Source: Solibacter sp039934035
GTDB lineage: Bacteria; Acidobacteriota; Terriglobia; Bryobacterales; Bryobacteraceae
Length of the DNA stretch: 64,000 nt
Reading direction: 5' to 3'
Assembly (NCBI GenBank): GCA_039934035.1
Contig: JBDTMZ010000142.1
Coordinates: forward strand, 1 to 64,000
Shown piece after piece: positions 1-7,860 of this stretch (positions are counted from its first letter, which is position 1; each line of letters opens with the position of its first letter). A model generated the notes under the pieces. It was not told the DNA's origin. It worked only from the letters and a program-made list of their open reading frames with translations, and searched no databases. Both the position numbers and the translations under genes were made by a program.

Positions 1-35
1 CAGGCCGATATTGGGGTTGATCAGTTCCTCCAGGC

Positions 36-272
36 ATGATCTACGATAACGCCGTTTTTATAGCCCCTTCTGTTGGGCTGTCATGCAGTGCGATACTCAA
101 ATGCATGGTGATACTGTTGTTTGCTGTTGCCGCATTTCTCGTCATGCGGGTGGCGATCCCACGGTTGAAGTCCACCAGTAATCTGAGGCTGGCATCGTTG
201 GCGCTCCCTTGCGCCCTCGGTGGATGGCTTCTAATGTCGCTGATCACAAATCTTGCGATGCAGGCCAAATAG
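36..272 (+). CDS. small putative membrane protein, unknown function
   Basis: A 78-residue frame with two hydrophobic stretches (about residues 23-41 and 53-73) separated by a short basic segment, which would suit a two-helix inner-membrane protein. I do not recognise a family. There is no clear Shine-Dalgarno sequence before the ATG and no linked gene downstream, so this could be a chance ORF. The opposite strand is open over nearly the same span, which weakens the call. Confidence 0.3.
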   Translation: MIYDNAVFIAPSVGLSCSAILKCMVILLFAVAAFLVMRVAIPRLKSTSNLRLASLALPCALGGWLLMSLITNLAMQAK

Positions 273-560
273 CGAGGGGCAGGGACAACGAAGGGGAACC
301 GCCGCTACGGATCGTCGGTCAATCGACATTGGCCGGTAATCTTGCGCTATCCGGAAGCAATCCTGCTGGACTGCCAATCACTGGATGATAGGTGGCGTTT
401 CTGGACTTCATCCCGGCGAGGACATTCCCGCCGGAGTTCTTTCCCCAAACGCCGTTTATCGAACGTATGGAACATTCACAGGCCGAATGGACGCGTCGGG
501 CGAATCAATTTCTTGAGGGATTTGGGAACAAACTCGGGTGCAGATTTGTCCATTAAGAAT

Positions 561-1517
561 ATGAAAAGCAACTTCACTTCGGCGGTGATGAGTCCATCTT
601 GTGAGGAGAGGCGGCTGCCTCGTGTGTTCGGCTTCACGATTCTCGCGATTTTCGCTCTCCCCGTGATTGGGCAAAACCAGTCGCCGCCGGCCACGAATCG
701 CCCCGCATTCGAAGTGGCATCCATCAAGCTTGGTACGAGTTGCGGCGAGCGGCGCGGCCGCGGTGCCGGATTCTCGCGCGCCGGCTATAGCACCTCCTGT
801 GTCCCTCTGCGAGTCCTGATCCGGATTGCCTACGGAAAACCCATGTACGGGCTAACAAATCCCCGGCAAATTGAGGTCCTGGGCGGACCGGCGTGGCTGG
901 ATTCAGAAGTCTACGATATCAGCGCAAAGGGCGCGAACATCACGTCGCTTAGCCAGGTCTTTGAGATGCTGCAATCGCTTCTTGAAGACAGATGTAAGTT
1001 GAAGGTCCACAAGGAGACCCGGGAGGCTCCGATTTACTTGTTGGAGCTCGCCAAAGGCGGTCCCAAAATACGACTGACCAAGGCAGGGGCCTGCAGACCG
1101 AATGTCATTGGAAACTTTGGACTGGGAGAGCCCCCAGCAAACCAGCCAGACTTGCAGCCCTGCGGAAATACGGCATCTGCGACCAATCGTGGGAACGTCA
1201 CAAAAACAGGACTGGGCGTGACGATGGATCAGTTTGCCGGCGGAATGCTCGCAAGTCTTGACCGTCCCGTGGCGAATCGAACCGGCCTCACTGGAATGTT
1301 CGACATTCACCTGGTCTACGCGCTTGATGCAGCAACCCAGGCGCCGCCACCGGCCAGCGGCGTCGACAATCCGGCTTCAACGGCCTCAGTCCCGGACCCG
1401 CTCGGTCCGTCCGTCTTCGGGGCCCTTCAGGACCAACTCGGACTCAAACTCGCGTCCGCCAGAGGGCCGGTCGACGTCCTCGTCATCGATCACGTTGAGA
1501 GGCCATCGGCGAACTAA
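561..1517 (+). CDS. TIGR03435 family secreted protein
   Basis: Protein of 318 residues of the soil-associated TIGR03435 family, which is expanded in Solibacter-like Acidobacteria and has no known function. The family hallmarks are visible: FEVASIK shortly after the signal region, then a segment ending WLDSEVYDISAKG, LLEDRCKLKVHKETREAPIY, a DRPVANRTGLTGMFD block, and the terminal VLVIDHVERPSAN. A hydrophobic segment (FGFTILAIFALPVIGQ) indicates a signal peptide and export. The frame is open further upstream to 342, but that extension is Arg-rich and unlike a signal peptide, so I start at the ATG at 561; the ATG at 588 is also possible. No good ribosome-binding site precedes either. A second family member is encoded at 2758-3522 on the other strand. 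Confidence 0.75.
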   Translation: MKSNFTSAVMSPSCEERRLPRVFGFTILAIFALPVIGQNQSPPATNRPAFEVASIKLGTSCGERRGRGAGFSRAGYSTSCVPLRVLIRIAYGKPMYGLTNPRQIEVLGGPAWLDSEVYDISAKGANITSLSQVFEMLQSLLEDRCKLKVHKETREAPIYLLELAKGGPKIRLTKAGACRPNVIGNFGLGEPPANQPDLQPCGNTASATNRGNVTKTGLGVTMDQFAGGMLASLDRPVANRTGLTGMFDIHLVYALDAATQAPPPASGVDNPASTASVPDPLGPSVFGALQDQLGLKLASARGPVDVLVIDHVERPSAN

Positions 1518-1559
1518 CGGTTGCTTCCACCAATCACAACCAGCTATCAAGAATTCGTC

Positions 1560-2735
1560 CTATTTCCCAATCAGCTGGTAATACCTGCGGACCGCGTCCT
1601 CGTAGCTCCGCGGCACTCGCTCGCGCCCATCCTCGTTTACAGGAGGCGGGACGGCGTTGCCGGGCTTAGGCTGGAACTGCTCGTACCGCATGACATCGAA
1701 GTCATCGCTCACCGGCACCAATTCTCCTTCGTGCCGCACCCCAACGTAATAGCGGCCGACGTCATTGCCGGCGATTTCAGATTCCGTCCTATTACCCTGA
1801 GTTTCGTGAAGCACGCGGGTGCCTCCCCGCGGCCCAGCCAGTTCTCCGCCAATCATCGGGCGGTCAGTTTCGATTACGACGCGGATGCTGCCTCCGGCGG
1901 GCACCATTTCAAGGCTCGTCACGAGCGGCAATTCGATAACCCGCACGCGGGCTACCGGTGAGCGAATACCCTCGGCGGACGCGAAGTACTCAGCACCGCC
2001 CGCAAGCGCCTTGATTGAGCCACGGAAAACGCGCTCGCCGTCCGGCTGCAAAGGAGTCCGCCGCCACTCCGCGACGCCCGCGGGCTTCACCCACAATTCG
2101 GCATCGGGCGGGCTGAATCCGTTCGACCGTATCATCACGTTCAACGCGCGTCCTCGCGCTACGGTCACCCGGTCGCCCCTCACCTCGATAAAGAACGGCT
2201 GCTGCAATCGCCACAATGCTTGGGCCCAATAGGCGATCCGTCCCTGAGGCCGCATCAGCAGACCCGCCAATAACGCCACCGAAACCAGCCCGGCAATTCC
2301 GAAGCCGGCGAGCATCCGGTGCGGAACGAAGTGGCGGACCGGGTGCGCCGGTGCGAGAGCGAGCGTCTCCTCGGCTAACAGCGGCACGAGCGGACTGCCC
2401 GCACCTAGAGGCAGGAGCGTTGCGAGGGTGCGCAGCCGCGAGTCGAACGCGGGCCATCGTCGCTCCACGTCATCGATCACTACCACCAAACGACATCGCC
2501 GCAGCGGAAGCCAGATCGCGACGAGCGCGGCCGCAACCACAGTGCCGCCAAGAATCGCGCGGAAGCCCAGAAGCAGTCGCGGCGATGGGGCGGCCGCCGC
2601 AAGCCGCCAGGATAATCCGAGCGACAGCAGCAGCGCTGCGAGCGCCACCACCGCGATGCCACGGACGATCGCGAGCAGCCAAAATCGGCGCCTTAACGCC
2701 GCGAAATAGGCGGCGACAAGTCCAGGGAGATTCAT
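1560..2735 (-). CDS. DUF4175-like membrane protein (short form)
   Basis: Protein of 391 residues with an N-terminal membrane module: hydrophobic helices at about 20-45, 55-78 and 140-162, separated by a soluble loop carrying DVERRWPAFDSRLRTLATL. A periplasmic beta-rich region follows. The helix/loop pattern and the line RVTVARGRALNVMIRSNG resemble the N-terminal part of DUF4175 proteins, which are usually two to three times longer and sit next to MoxR/DUF58/VWA genes; none of those are here, so this would be a short, solitary version. The C-terminus ends in a charged tail (SYEDAVRRYYQLIGK). It lies 22 bp downstream of the TIGR03435 gene on the same strand, so the two may be cotranscribed. The function is unknown; family assignment is by resemblance only. 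Confidence 0.6.
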   Translation of the reverse strand: MNLPGLVAAYFAALRRRFWLLAIVRGIAVVALAALLLSLGLSWRLAAAAPSPRLLLGFRAILGGTVVAAALVAIWLPLRRCRLVVVIDDVERRWPAFDSRLRTLATLLPLGAGSPLVPLLAEETLALAPAHPVRHFVPHRMLAGFGIAGLVSVALLAGLLMRPQGRIAYWAQALWRLQQPFFIEVRGDRVTVARGRALNVMIRSNGFSPPDAELWVKPAGVAEWRRTPLQPDGERVFRGSIKALAGGAEYFASAEGIRSPVARVRVIELPLVTSLEMVPAGGSIRVVIETDRPMIGGELAGPRGGTRVLHETQGNRTESEIAGNDVGRYYVGVRHEGELVPVSDDFDVMRYEQFQPKPGNAVPPPVNEDGRERVPRSYEDAVRRYYQLIGK

Positions 2736-2757
2736 ACGCCCTCAGCTAAAGACCACA

Positions 2758-3522
2758 TCAATTCGGTTCCGGCCGAATCACTCTATCGATCACCAGCACC
2801 TGGACCCGAGCCTTCTTTGTGCTTTCCAGCTTCAGGCCCAAAGCAGACACTAATCCCAGGCGAATAAGATTAGTGGCATCGTGGGCCGGCACCCTCTCGT
2901 CCATTGCCTCGGACAAATCGAACGCGACGTCCACATCAAATTCATAGAAGCCCTTGAGTTCCGTCCCATCCACTACCAGCTTGGAAAGATGGCTCGAAAG
3001 GTAATCCGCCAGCCACGCGAGCGAGATACCGGTCGACGTGGCTTTGACAGAGCCGGCGCCTCGCCCACTGGCGCCCAGTTTGAATCCACGAGGGTCGGCC
3101 TCAGGCAATCTTGCGGCTTTCAGCTTTAGATCCTTGGAAGCTACCAGTATCTCCGCCGGTAAATCGCGCTCTTCGCGGTGAAATTCCAGCCGGAACCGAT
3201 TATTTAGCAGCCCCTGAAGCATCGCGCGCAACTCCTTCTGTGAGTACGCACCGTCCGCCTTACCCTCAACGTCATAAATACCAAGGCCGGACTTCAGCCC
3301 GACGATTTGTGCTGGTTGTACCCCGTAAGCGTACGCGATTAAATCGTCAATGGAAACGGACTCGGCTTTCAATCTGCCCGGATATTCGGTGAATCGTCTT
3401 GGGCTGAGGCTCTGGGTCTGGACCTCCTTCACCGAAGCCACATCAAAATGTAGCGGAGCCACGCGCGGTGGATCCTGCGACCAGCCCACCGCGACTATGG
3501 ACAGCACCCAAATCCGCTTCAT
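2758..3522 (-). CDS. TIGR03435 family secreted protein
   Basis: Second member of the TIGR03435 family, 254 residues. It shows FDVASVKEVQ after the signal region, SIDDLIAYAYGVQPAQIVG, a GIYDVEGKADG segment, LLNNRFRLEFHREERDLPAE, a VVDGTELKGFYEFDVDV block and the terminal VLVIDRVIRPEPN. The start at 3522 gives a short signal peptide (MKRIWVLSIVAVGWSQ). The frame is open upstream to 3708, but those 62 residues are Arg- and Cys-rich and not signal-like. It is shorter than the copy at 561-1517 and clearly divergent from it, so this is not a recent duplication. It is followed after 22 bp by the DUF4175-like gene. The function of the family is unknown. Confidence 0.75.
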   Translation of the reverse strand: MKRIWVLSIVAVGWSQDPPRVAPLHFDVASVKEVQTQSLSPRRFTEYPGRLKAESVSIDDLIAYAYGVQPAQIVGLKSGLGIYDVEGKADGAYSQKELRAMLQGLLNNRFRLEFHREERDLPAEILVASKDLKLKAARLPEADPRGFKLGASGRGAGSVKATSTGISLAWLADYLSSHLSKLVVDGTELKGFYEFDVDVAFDLSEAMDERVPAHDATNLIRLGLVSALGLKLESTKKARVQVLVIDRVIRPEPN

Positions 3523-3843
3523 TCGCCCGATAATGTCACACGATTCGCATCGGCTGCAACCCTGCTGCGGCAGGTCGAACCTGGCAGCGGCTTGCGACTG
3601 CCACCGCCGGACACGGCGTGGCCTCACACTTCCGATTGCGCTGCGTGGGCCTGTCCAATCGGCGCGTTCAGCTATAACCGCCATGAAAGTGGCGTTTGCG
3701 GACTTCATTCTGCAAAGTGATCATGTTGCAATTCGCCACATCGGGTGAAGTCCGGTAATGCCGTCTTTCGGCCACAATAGCCCCCGGGGCATAGGTAAAC
3801 GCTTGGCGACTTACTCGCGGGTGACGGATTTGAGGCACATGCA

Positions 3844-3857
3844 GCAGGACGTCCTGC
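3844..3857. repeat. 14-bp perfect palindrome
   Basis: The sequence GCAGGACGTCCTGC is a perfect palindrome with no loop. It has the form of a dimeric repressor site, but it lies about 100 bp beyond the 3' end of the XRE gene and no adjacent promoter is evident. Confidence 0.4.
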
Positions 3858-3879
3858 CCAGCGGAAGTTTTGGTAGTGG

Positions 3880-3906
3880 GTCAGTTTGAACTAAGATCGA
3901 ACTGAC
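3880..3906. repeat. inverted repeat, 7-bp arms
   Basis: GTCAGTT at 3880-3886 pairs with AACTGAC at 3900-3906 around a 13-nt loop. There is no U-run, so it is not a canonical terminator. It may bound the 3' end of the XRE regulator transcript or be an operator. Confidence 0.35.
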
Positions 3907-3953
3907 GCTGGATGTGTTCACGTACCAAATCAAAGCCTACAGTTGTGGAGCCG

Positions 3954-4157
3954 TTAGCCAGCCGGCTCCTCCCAAATAAAGACCTCTTCGACGTTCTTGC
4001 CGAACGCGCGAGAGATCTTGAACGCCAAGGGAAGCGCCGGATCGTACTTGCCGTTTTCCACGGCCACGATTGCCTGTCGGGAGACGCCGATTTTCGCCGC
4101 CAATTGCGCCTGCGTCCAGTCCAGTTCCGCTCGACATATCCGCATGCGATTCTTCAT
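3954..4157 (-). CDS. small XRE/HTH_3-family transcriptional regulator
   Basis: A 67-residue protein that is almost entirely a Cro/CI-type helix-turn-helix domain: MRICRAELDWTQAQLAAKIG, then VSRQAIVAVENGKYDP as turn and recognition helix, then LAFKISRAFGKNVEEVF. This is the compact YozG-like type, which carries no ligand or dimerisation domain and usually regulates its own operon with an adjacent membrane protein. That context is present: its ATG overlaps the TGA of the upstream membrane gene as ATGA, implying translational coupling. A strong sigma70-like promoter lies upstream of both (4564-4592). Regulator class is confident; the target is inferred from the neighbourhood. Confidence 0.85.
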   Translation of the reverse strand: MKNRMRICRAELDWTQAQLAAKIGVSRQAIVAVENGKYDPALPLAFKISRAFGKNVEEVFIWEEPAG

Positions 4158-4489
4158 CGGTAATGCCTAGCGGCGACCGCATACCCGAGTACATAAGACA
4201 CTCCCATGAAGCCCCAGATGAGTCCCACATTGAGCGGGCCCACAACTTGAGCCTTCTGCAGTTGGCCGTACGTCAGCGCGGCCAAGCCGGTGGTGAGGAA
4301 TGCCACGGCGACCGCTTCGAACTGGATTCGTTTTAGGAATTCATCGAGTCTTCGAAGAGTGCGAAGAATGATGGCGACAAGCCAGACATTGGCGGGAATC
4401 GGTAGCAAAGCGATGGCAACCCGCGCGGTTTGACCCAACTCCATCCTAGCCAGCAGCAAGGAAGTAACGATATCCGTGGCGGCGACCAA
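4154..4489 (-). CDS. four-helix membrane protein coupled to XRE regulator
   Basis: Integral membrane protein of at least 111 residues with about four hydrophobic helices (roughly 3-15, 20-45, 60-78, 82-105). Small membrane proteins of this layout commonly pair with YozG-like regulators. The start is unclear: the first plausible codon is TTG at 4489, but the same frame stays open, with protein-like composition (DALKSQIGFPTPVTVALL), to a stop near 4593 without any ATG, GTG or TTG. The promoter predicted at 4564-4592 would begin transcription near 4557, so a non-canonical start inside the extension is possible. The stop overlaps the next gene's ATG by 4 nt. No function can be assigned. Confidence 0.55.
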   Translation of the reverse strand: MVAATDIVTSLLLARMELGQTARVAIALLPIPANVWLVAIILRTLRRLDEFLKRIQFEAVAVAFLTTGLAALTYGQLQKAQVVGPLNVGLIWGFMGVSYVLGYAVAARHYR

Positions 4490-4563
4490 CAGCGCTACGG
4501 TTACGGGCGTCGGGAACCCAATCTGACTCTTTAGCGCGTCTTTAAGTATTTTACCAATTCCTA

Positions 4564-4592
4564 AAAGTACTCTATAGATTACTTTTTGTCAA
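4564..4592 (-). promoter_or_regulatory. sigma70-like promoter for membrane protein/XRE operon
   Basis: On the minus strand TTGACA (4587-4592) is followed after 17 bp by TACTTT (4564-4569). The -35 is a perfect consensus match and the spacing is ideal. The stretch is clearly more AT-rich than its surroundings. Predicted start of transcription is near 4557. Confidence 0.6.
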
Positions 4593-4599
4593 TCATGAA

Positions 4600-5058
4600 A
4601 TATATTCGGTCGGATCGTTTCCGACACATCGTTCGACGTGTCGCCGCACAACTCCATCGCGACGGCCGCCGTCGCGGCATGTTTCTGGATCGCGTTTCTT
4701 ATGAGGTTCTATAAGGGAAGGCGGGAGGTGCACTTTCAGGTACGCGATAGCCGCCAGGCACATTACCCGCTAGTAACGGCGCAGCGTTTGCCAAGGGCCG
4801 GAACGCTGCGGCCAAGACCAAGTGCCAAGAAAGTGGGGTTATCGGAAACTCGGCCTCAACGGAAGTCGGGCATCCACTTGGCCGAGAAACGCCCGATCGT
4901 TCGATGGTCGGATCGCGAGTGGACGTCGGCTTAACCGCGGCGAAGTTCGAGATTGACTCTGCCTCGGCAGCCGCAGAATCTACGCTGCGTTTTCAACCAC
5001 GCGCAACGCAGGTGATTTTTTTCATCGAACTTCGGTCACACGAAGTCCTAGCCGCAGC
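4600..5058. other. intergenic region, no supported gene
   Basis: About 460 bp between the XRE operon and the 3' end of the propeller gene. The only open frame (4638-4934, plus) has no ribosome-binding site and a random-looking basic composition. I see nothing else in it. Confidence 0.5.
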
Positions 5059-7005
5059 CTAGACGTCCATTATCCAGATATCACCCCGGTAGTTCCCGAG
5101 CACAAGAACGATTTGATCGCCAGCGACGATGGGCGCGGCGGTGCTGATCATCGCCGGCACGATCATCTCCGACAGGGCGAGCGCTTCTATAGGCTGTGCG
5201 CTGACGCTTCCATCGCCAGGATCGAAAGAGCGAGCGAATACCCGGTTTCGAATATCAGCGGTCGGCGTCGACGGCAGATAGTACAGCAAGCGTCCGTCTC
5301 GCGACCAGAACGGGTGACTCGCCTTTGGGTCAACACGTATCCACGCGGTTTCATCTGCCGCGTGGATATCGTCGAGCCGCGCCAAGAACACCGAGGGAGA
5401 TCCGTCAGGCGGCGTGGCGTCGAAGGCTAGCCACTGTGCATCGGGAGAAAGGCGAGGGTTCGACAGACGGCGCTCGCGGGAAGACAGCAGCGGGTGCTGC
5501 GTGGCCTCGCGCGTGTTGAGCACTATAAACGAATTCAGCCCCATCCCGAAGGTCTCGGCCAGCAGCAACTCGTCGTCGAGCCAGAGCCGCGGACGTCCGC
5601 CGCAATCTTCGAAAATCAACTGGGACGTTCCGTCTGAGAGATTCGCCACGAACACCGGACGTCTGACAGGCGGTCCGGCGACCAGCGTTCCGAACGCGAG
5701 CCGTTTCCCATCGAGCGAGATCACCGGAAAACCGCGATTGACGCCGGGGTCTCCCTCCAACACGGCGTCAGTGCCCCGCTGCAGGTCTCTTACTCGTAGC
5801 TCGGCGCCGCTCGACCCCGCGGCGAAGTACGCGAGCTTATCTCCCTCGCGAGACACGCTGAAATTGCTGACGATGCCTCCGCCGCGGGTCAAACGTCGAG
5901 GTTGCCCCTGGGCGATTCCAGTGTGTCCGTCGATCCCGACAGACCACATGTTCGTGTCTGTGTGAACGCCGACAAAGCCCAATCGCTGTCGAGCGGTGGT
6001 GGGGAAGAAGGCGGAGTCTGCACCCGGCGTCATCAGTTCCGGCGAGCCACTCGCCTCGAACGTCGTCGGCGAGATACGCTGCCGCCACACATGGACGCCC
6101 TGCCTTCCGGCCGCCGTGAAGAAGATCGAATCTCCCGTCCAGGCGACCGCCATCGAGACGATGATCGATCCCTGTTGTCGCGCCCGGCGAAACACACCGG
6201 TATCGACTGGCGGTCCGCCATCCACCGGCACGATCCAGCAATCGCGATCAACCGAGGGGTTTGGATGACCGACAATGAGCAAATGGCGGCAGTCCTCGGA
6301 CCAGCCGGTAAACGAGACATCCAGAAGTCCCGTCGCCACCACACGTTCGTCGCCGGTCGCTGACACGATGCGCACTGCCTCGTGCGAATCGATGGCGAGA
6401 TACACAAGCCATTTGCCGTCGGGCGCGAAGCGCGCGCCTCGCGCCATCCGCTTCAATACTCGAACCTGTCCGCCGAATGTCGGCACTTCATACACGTGCC
6501 GAGTCGAGTCGGCAGCTGCGCTGAAGATCACACGTGTGTCGTCATGAGAAAAGGCGGGCTCCGCGCACTCGCGCATGCCCGATGTGAGTTGCATGGCGCC
6601 CCCGCCCACCTGCTGTAGCCACACTTGCGGCGTCGCACCATCCTGCCCTGCATCGGAAACGTAGACGACCATCCGAGCGTCAGAGGACAGCGACGGCCAG
6701 AACGTGGCAGCCGTCGTGGTGGTGACTCGCTGAAGCCGCGGTCCGGGAGGAGCTTCGACGGTCGTTGGGGGGGGCGCAATGGGTGCGATCTGACGGCTCT
6801 TCCACCACTTGTTCAGCTCTATCGGATCGCCGAATACGCTTCCGCGGTCCGCGTGGACAAGGCGGTGGACGGGAAGCCCCTCTTCCCGTTCCCAGCGTTG
6901 GACCGTGCGAATGCCTCGTCCGAGATAGGCGGCGATTTCCTTCCACGAGTCGAGCCGGCGGCGCTCACCCGCAGGCGGCGGCGGGGCATCCGGGGTGTCA
7001 CTCAT
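5059..7005 (-). CDS. HTH domain fused to WD40-like (PD40/TolB-type) beta-propeller
   Basis: Protein of 648 residues. Residues about 15-75 form a MerR/excisionase-like helix-turn-helix (RLDSWKEIAAYLGRGIRTV, then QRWEREEGLPVHRL), the type found at the N-terminus of many acidobacterial signalling proteins. From about residue 100 on there are repeated PD40-type blades, seen as ARFAPDGKWLVYLA, FSHDDTRVIFSAA, SLDGKRLAFGT, LSPDAQWLAFDA and FWSRDGRLLYYLP. No transmembrane segment is visible between the DNA-binding and propeller parts, although membrane-anchored versions are common, so this one is probably cytoplasmic. Start chosen at the ATG at 7005 just before the HTH; the frame is open to 7092. A weak -10 (TATCCT) lies 9 nt upstream. 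It is divergent from the 7120 gene. Targets and ligand are unknown. Confidence 0.8.
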   Translation of the reverse strand: MSDTPDAPPPPAGERRRLDSWKEIAAYLGRGIRTVQRWEREEGLPVHRLVHADRGSVFGDPIELNKWWKSRQIAPIAPPPTTVEAPPGPRLQRVTTTTAATFWPSLSSDARMVVYVSDAGQDGATPQVWLQQVGGGAMQLTSGMRECAEPAFSHDDTRVIFSAAADSTRHVYEVPTFGGQVRVLKRMARGARFAPDGKWLVYLAIDSHEAVRIVSATGDERVVATGLLDVSFTGWSEDCRHLLIVGHPNPSVDRDCWIVPVDGGPPVDTGVFRRARQQGSIIVSMAVAWTGDSIFFTAAGRQGVHVWRQRISPTTFEASGSPELMTPGADSAFFPTTARQRLGFVGVHTDTNMWSVGIDGHTGIAQGQPRRLTRGGGIVSNFSVSREGDKLAYFAAGSSGAELRVRDLQRGTDAVLEGDPGVNRGFPVISLDGKRLAFGTLVAGPPVRRPVFVANLSDGTSQLIFEDCGGRPRLWLDDELLLAETFGMGLNSFIVLNTREATQHPLLSSRERRLSNPRLSPDAQWLAFDATPPDGSPSVFLARLDDIHAADETAWIRVDPKASHPFWSRDGRLLYYLPSTPTADIRNRVFARSFDPGDGSVSAQPIEALALSEMIVPAMISTAAPIVAGDQIVLVLGNYRGDIWIMDV

Positions 7006-7119
7006 AACGTTGATAGGATAGCGCAGCGGTGCGTCGTTAGACGCCATCGGCCTCCCGGCGTCTGATGACGCTTGAGCGTTCGCGAGCGGCACTCTAGACT
7101 AGCATCGAAGGAGAGTTCC

Positions 7120-7629
7120 ATGTCAAAGCATTCGAAAGTTCTGTTGTCCCTGTTAGTGCTGAGCGCAACGCTGCTTGTTGCCACGGTGTCGAGGTTGACC
7201 GCCTCCGACTCATCAACGGCGTTCGAAGGCGTGTGGAAAACAGTCGAGGTTATCGTGCCGGGGCCGACCCCTCAGACGTTCAGATCAGCTGCAACACTGG
7301 CCATCTTTCACGGTAAGTACTACAGCCGGGTTGAAGTGCACGTCGAGGGTGCCCGGCCGGTGTTGAACGATCCGGCGACAGCATCTGCGGATCAACTGAG
7401 AGCGGTGTGGGGGCCGTTCGTCGCCGAAGCCGGCACCTTCGCGGTGACTGGCAGGAACGTCGTCACGATGCAAGCGATGGTCGCGAAGAACCCCGCAGCG
7501 ATGACGAACGGCGCGACGACCGTCTACACCTATCGGAGGGACGGCGATACGCTGACACTGACGCAGACTCGCACGCCCTCTGGGTCGAACGCCGTTCCCG
7601 TGACGATCAAGCTGGTGCGCGTAGAATGA
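7120..7629 (+). CDS. secreted protein, lipocalin-like fold suspected
   Basis: Protein of 169 residues with a clear N-terminal signal (KVLLSLLVLSATLLVATVS) and a mature domain beginning FEGVWKTVEVIVPGP, a line typical of small lipocalin-like proteins that start with GxW. The remainder alternates short strands and ends TVYTYRRDGDTLTLTQTRTP. The start at 7120 is supported by GAAGGAGAG 7-13 nt upstream. It stands alone, divergent from the HTH-propeller gene, with a very short ORF 37 bp downstream. Function is unknown; lipocalin-like is inferred from the GVW motif and strand pattern only. Confidence 0.6.
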   Translation: MSKHSKVLLSLLVLSATLLVATVSRLTASDSSTAFEGVWKTVEVIVPGPTPQTFRSAATLAIFHGKYYSRVEVHVEGARPVLNDPATASADQLRAVWGPFVAEAGTFAVTGRNVVTMQAMVAKNPAAMTNGATTVYTYRRDGDTLTLTQTRTPSGSNAVPVTIKLVRVE

Positions 7630-7665
7630 TCCGTCTCGAGTGCGGCTGGGCTGACAGGAGGATAC

Positions 7666-7749
7666 ATGAAGCGCGTAAGAAGCGTCATAAAGGCCCCGCG
7701 AGGTATGTTTAAAACAGCATTAGCAGACGTCGCTGCGCGCTCCCGATGA
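7666..7749 (+). CDS. candidate 27-residue small protein
   Basis: A very short frame reading MKRVRSVIKAPRGMFKTALA and seven further residues, ending at TGA (7747-7749). It is preceded by a perfect AGGAGG (7657-7662) only 3 nt from the ATG, one of the best ribosome-binding sequences in the window, although closer than usual. The product would be strongly basic and possibly amphipathic. It lies 37 bp after a secreted-protein gene. It could instead be the surviving 5' end of a decayed gene, since nothing in the 110 bp downstream continues the frame. Confidence 0.35.
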   Translation: MKRVRSVIKAPRGMFKTALADVAARSR

Positions 7750-7860
7750 TGCAGCGCGTTGGCCTGGCAAGGTTATGGTTTATTCGCGGCAAAGATATGC
7801 TTTAAGTGACATTGTGACCTTCACCGCTGGTCAATCTCGCCGAGGCGCTGAATCGCCGGA

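Larger units (their letters stand above)
3523..3953. other. intergenic region with palindromes, no gene seen
   Basis: About 430 bp between the divergently ending TIGR03435 gene and the XRE regulator. I see no convincing coding frame. It contains a 14-bp perfect palindrome (3844-3857) and a 7-bp inverted repeat (3880-3906), annotated separately. Confidence 0.5.

Noticed and set aside
4638..4934. 98-residue plus-strand ORF in the gap before the propeller gene
   Set aside because: No ribosome-binding site, basic random composition, and no neighbour that would explain it.
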